The notes beneath the pieces were generated by a model that did not search any database, was not told where the DNA came from, and saw only the letters and a list, made by a program, of their open reading frames with translations. From Clostridiales bacterium (GTDB lineage Bacteria; Bacillota; Clostridia; Christensenellales; UBA1242), in NCBI GenBank assembly GCA_015055815.1, contig SVHM01000009.1, forward strand, positions 1-34,035: a stretch of 34,035 nt of DNA, in the 5' to 3' direction. Made by a program: the position numbers and the translations under genes. Position 1 is the first letter of the stretch. Each line of letters starts with the position of its first letter. This document shows, piece after piece, positions 32,777-34,035 of this stretch.

Positions 32777-32805
32777 ATTATATCATAGTTTTATTTCAAT
32801 TTCAA
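32777..32805 (-). promoter_or_regulatory. Promoter of the sigma-like gene
   Basis: Leftward TTGAAA (32805-32800), 17 bp, TATAAT (32782-32777). Start near 32770. Confidence 0.75.
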
Positions 32806-32841
32806 GATGGTGTTGTGAAAAATGACACCAACTACCCCACC

Positions 32842-32870
32842 TTGACAAAACTCAATAAATAATATATACT
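32842..32870 (+). promoter_or_regulatory. Promoter of the hydrolase-like gene
   Basis: TTGACA (32842-32847), 17 bp, TATACT (32865-32870), 29 bp before the ATG and divergent from the sigma-factor promoter. Confidence 0.75.
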
Positions 32871-32899
32871 ATGTATAATAGGAAGTATTGGGGAAAATC

Positions 32900-33892
32900 A
32901 TGTATAGAGAAAAGGAAGAAAATTATTCAATAATAAAAGCCATACCAGGAACACTTAGAGCATATGATGAAGTAGATAATATTGACGCTTCACAGCCAAC
33001 CATAATAGGTCTTGGTGGAAATATGACAGATAGTGTTCAAAGGGCTTTGGGTATGTGCAGAATACCAAAAAGTTGGCTGGGACTTATGAGACCCGACAAG
33101 CTTAGCAACTTTGCAAGGGATGGAGATATCAACACCTATAGTATTAATTATGGTGTGAGCGATAGCGAAGATTATTTATCTTCTACTTATATTAGTAGCG
33201 AAGAAATTTCAGATTTGACTAACAAAATTTTTTATAACCTAATTTTTAAATGTGACAACGAACTTTTTTCATTAGATGAAATAAAAGAAAATTTTTCAAA
33301 TCTTCACTTTGTAACACATTGTTATGGCGGATATGTTTTATCTAGAATTGTCGAATATTTAGCCGAACTACTTACAATTATTGGTGCTGACTTTGACACA
33401 ATAAAAGACTGCATGAAAAGTATAACCGCAATAAATTATGCACCTATGGAAATTCCACAATTCATTACAAATATAAATATTTTATCATTAAAAGACGACC
33501 TTATAGACGTCACAAAATATAAAGATATTTGCGATAGTCCCATAACCCTTCAAGTTGAAGATAATAATTTAAATATAATATCCAAACAAATAGTCTCCAA
33601 CCCAAAAGAGAAAGGATATATAAACGACCATAATATAAAAAATCTTTATCGAAATGCCAAATGGAAATGTGGCTTTTATGATACAACCGAAGGTGAGTTT
33701 GCCGACTTTGTATACCCTGGCGGAAATGCCGATTGTATATCTGAAATAATATCTCATATACTTGGTGAAAATTTAGCATCATCCCTAAGACGCCAGCCGG
33801 GGAAAATCGCACCAAAGCCAACGATTACCGACATGCAAAACATAGCATATAATATCTTGTCATATTTTTCAGAAGAAGACTTAACAAGATAA
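32900..33892 (+). CDS. Uncharacterised alpha/beta-hydrolase-like protein with Cys nucleophile elbow
   Basis: A 330-aa soluble protein starting at ATG 32900 (GGGGAAAATC upstream); a TTG at 32888 overlaps that site. Residues about 137-147 read HFVTHCYGGYV: a beta-strand, then T-H-C-Y-G-G, which fits the small-x-nucleophile-x-small elbow with Cys, as in dienelactone hydrolase (GxCxGG). An upstream IIGLGGNMTD (about 35-44) could be the oxyanion strand, and SLKDDLID further on could supply the acid. No family is recognised, and the His partner is not certain. It is divergent from the sigma-like gene and is followed by a terminator. Confidence 0.6.
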   Translation: MYREKEENYSIIKAIPGTLRAYDEVDNIDASQPTIIGLGGNMTDSVQRALGMCRIPKSWLGLMRPDKLSNFARDGDINTYSINYGVSDSEDYLSSTYISSEEISDLTNKIFYNLIFKCDNELFSLDEIKENFSNLHFVTHCYGGYVLSRIVEYLAELLTIIGADFDTIKDCMKSITAINYAPMEIPQFITNINILSLKDDLIDVTKYKDICDSPITLQVEDNNLNIISKQIVSNPKEKGYINDHNIKNLYRNAKWKCGFYDTTEGEFADFVYPGGNADCISEIISHILGENLASSLRRQPGKIAPKPTITDMQNIAYNILSYFSEEDLTR

Positions 33893-33921
33893 CTAATTAT
33901 AATCATATAAAAAATAAATAT

Positions 33922-33945
33922 CCACCAGCTTAGCTGGTGGTTTTT
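33922..33945 (+). terminator. Intrinsic terminator after the hydrolase-like gene
   Basis: CCACCAGC-TTA-GCTGGTGG followed by TTTTT. Its arms resemble the terminator at 6777-6807 (CCACTAG...CTGGTGG). Confidence 0.85.
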
Positions 33946-33950
33946 CATTT

Positions 33951-34024
33951 TGGGGTATAACCCCATGTTACTAGCATAGCGAAATCGCTTACTCTCGGTC
34001 TGCCACTTGCGAAGCGAACCGCTT
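33951..34024. repeat. Cluster of short perfect palindromes at the window's right edge
   Basis: TGGGGT-ATA-ACCCCA (33951-33965), AGCGA-AA-TCGCT (33978-33989) and AAGCG-AAC-CGCTT (34012-34024) lie within 75 bases that are GC-richer than their surroundings. No gene is seen. This could be the start of a structured RNA, a REP-like intergenic repeat or another element. The sequence stops before it can be resolved. Confidence 0.5.
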
Positions 34025-34035
34025 AGTTTTCGAAT

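Overview
The window reads as chromosome from a low-GC Firmicute, most likely an uncultured gut-type member of the Clostridia. It is strongly AT-biased, Shine-Dalgarno sites are GGAGG-like, sigma-A-type promoters (TTGACA-17-TATAAT) are frequent, and housekeeping proteins (SecA with SEC-C tail, RecD2, ComF, TsaD, RF2) are of Firmicutes type. UGA is a stop here, because prfB keeps its in-frame UGA frameshift site. The species cannot be named from the sequence.

Left end (1 to about 4050) is the right-hand part of an integrated mobile element. A leftward module holds a small membrane protein (cut by the window edge), a 114-aa protein, an 87-aa protein, a sigma/ArpU-like HTH protein and a 51-aa TTG-start protein. 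A rightward large serine recombinase lies at the right border. A consensus promoter at 1698-1726 has a perfect GAAC-N4-GTTC LexA box in its spacer, so the leftward module is probably SOS-induced. Nested inverted repeats and 21-bp tandem repeats (936-1156) look like a replication or packaging origin. The gene set suggests a small filamentous-phage-like or mobilizable element, but no diagnostic phage gene is visible.

4.1-6.7 kb is a cargo-like trio: a membrane-anchored trypsin-like protease, a secreted polymorphic-toxin-like protein and a small soluble candidate immunity protein. 6.7-19.1 kb is mixed chromosome: mscL, a YwaF/TIGR02206-type membrane protein, an ABC half-transporter behind an attenuator with a 17-codon leader peptide, a Cys/Lys-rich small protein, an Fe-type alcohol dehydrogenase, DegV, an XRE regulator paired with a degenerate DUF885-like protein, a three-gene overlapping cardiolipin synthase operon, and a stand-alone SpoT-like HD hydrolase.

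19.1-34 kb is mainly leftward housekeeping: prfB-tsaD, two paralogous membrane proteins, a SLOG-like gene fragment, a histidine phosphatase, secA-nudix, cmk-HAD-recD2-comF, and a sigma factor with three region-4-like domains. A divergent alpha/beta-hydrolase-like gene with a Cys nucleophile elbow and a palindrome-rich tail close the window.

The best candidates for undescribed biology are the ribosome-mediated attenuator at 10185-10522, the protease-toxin-immunity trio, the SOS-controlled mini-element with its Trp-rich micropeptide, the prfB site with a hairpin instead of an upstream Shine-Dalgarno, and the triple-sigma4 factor.
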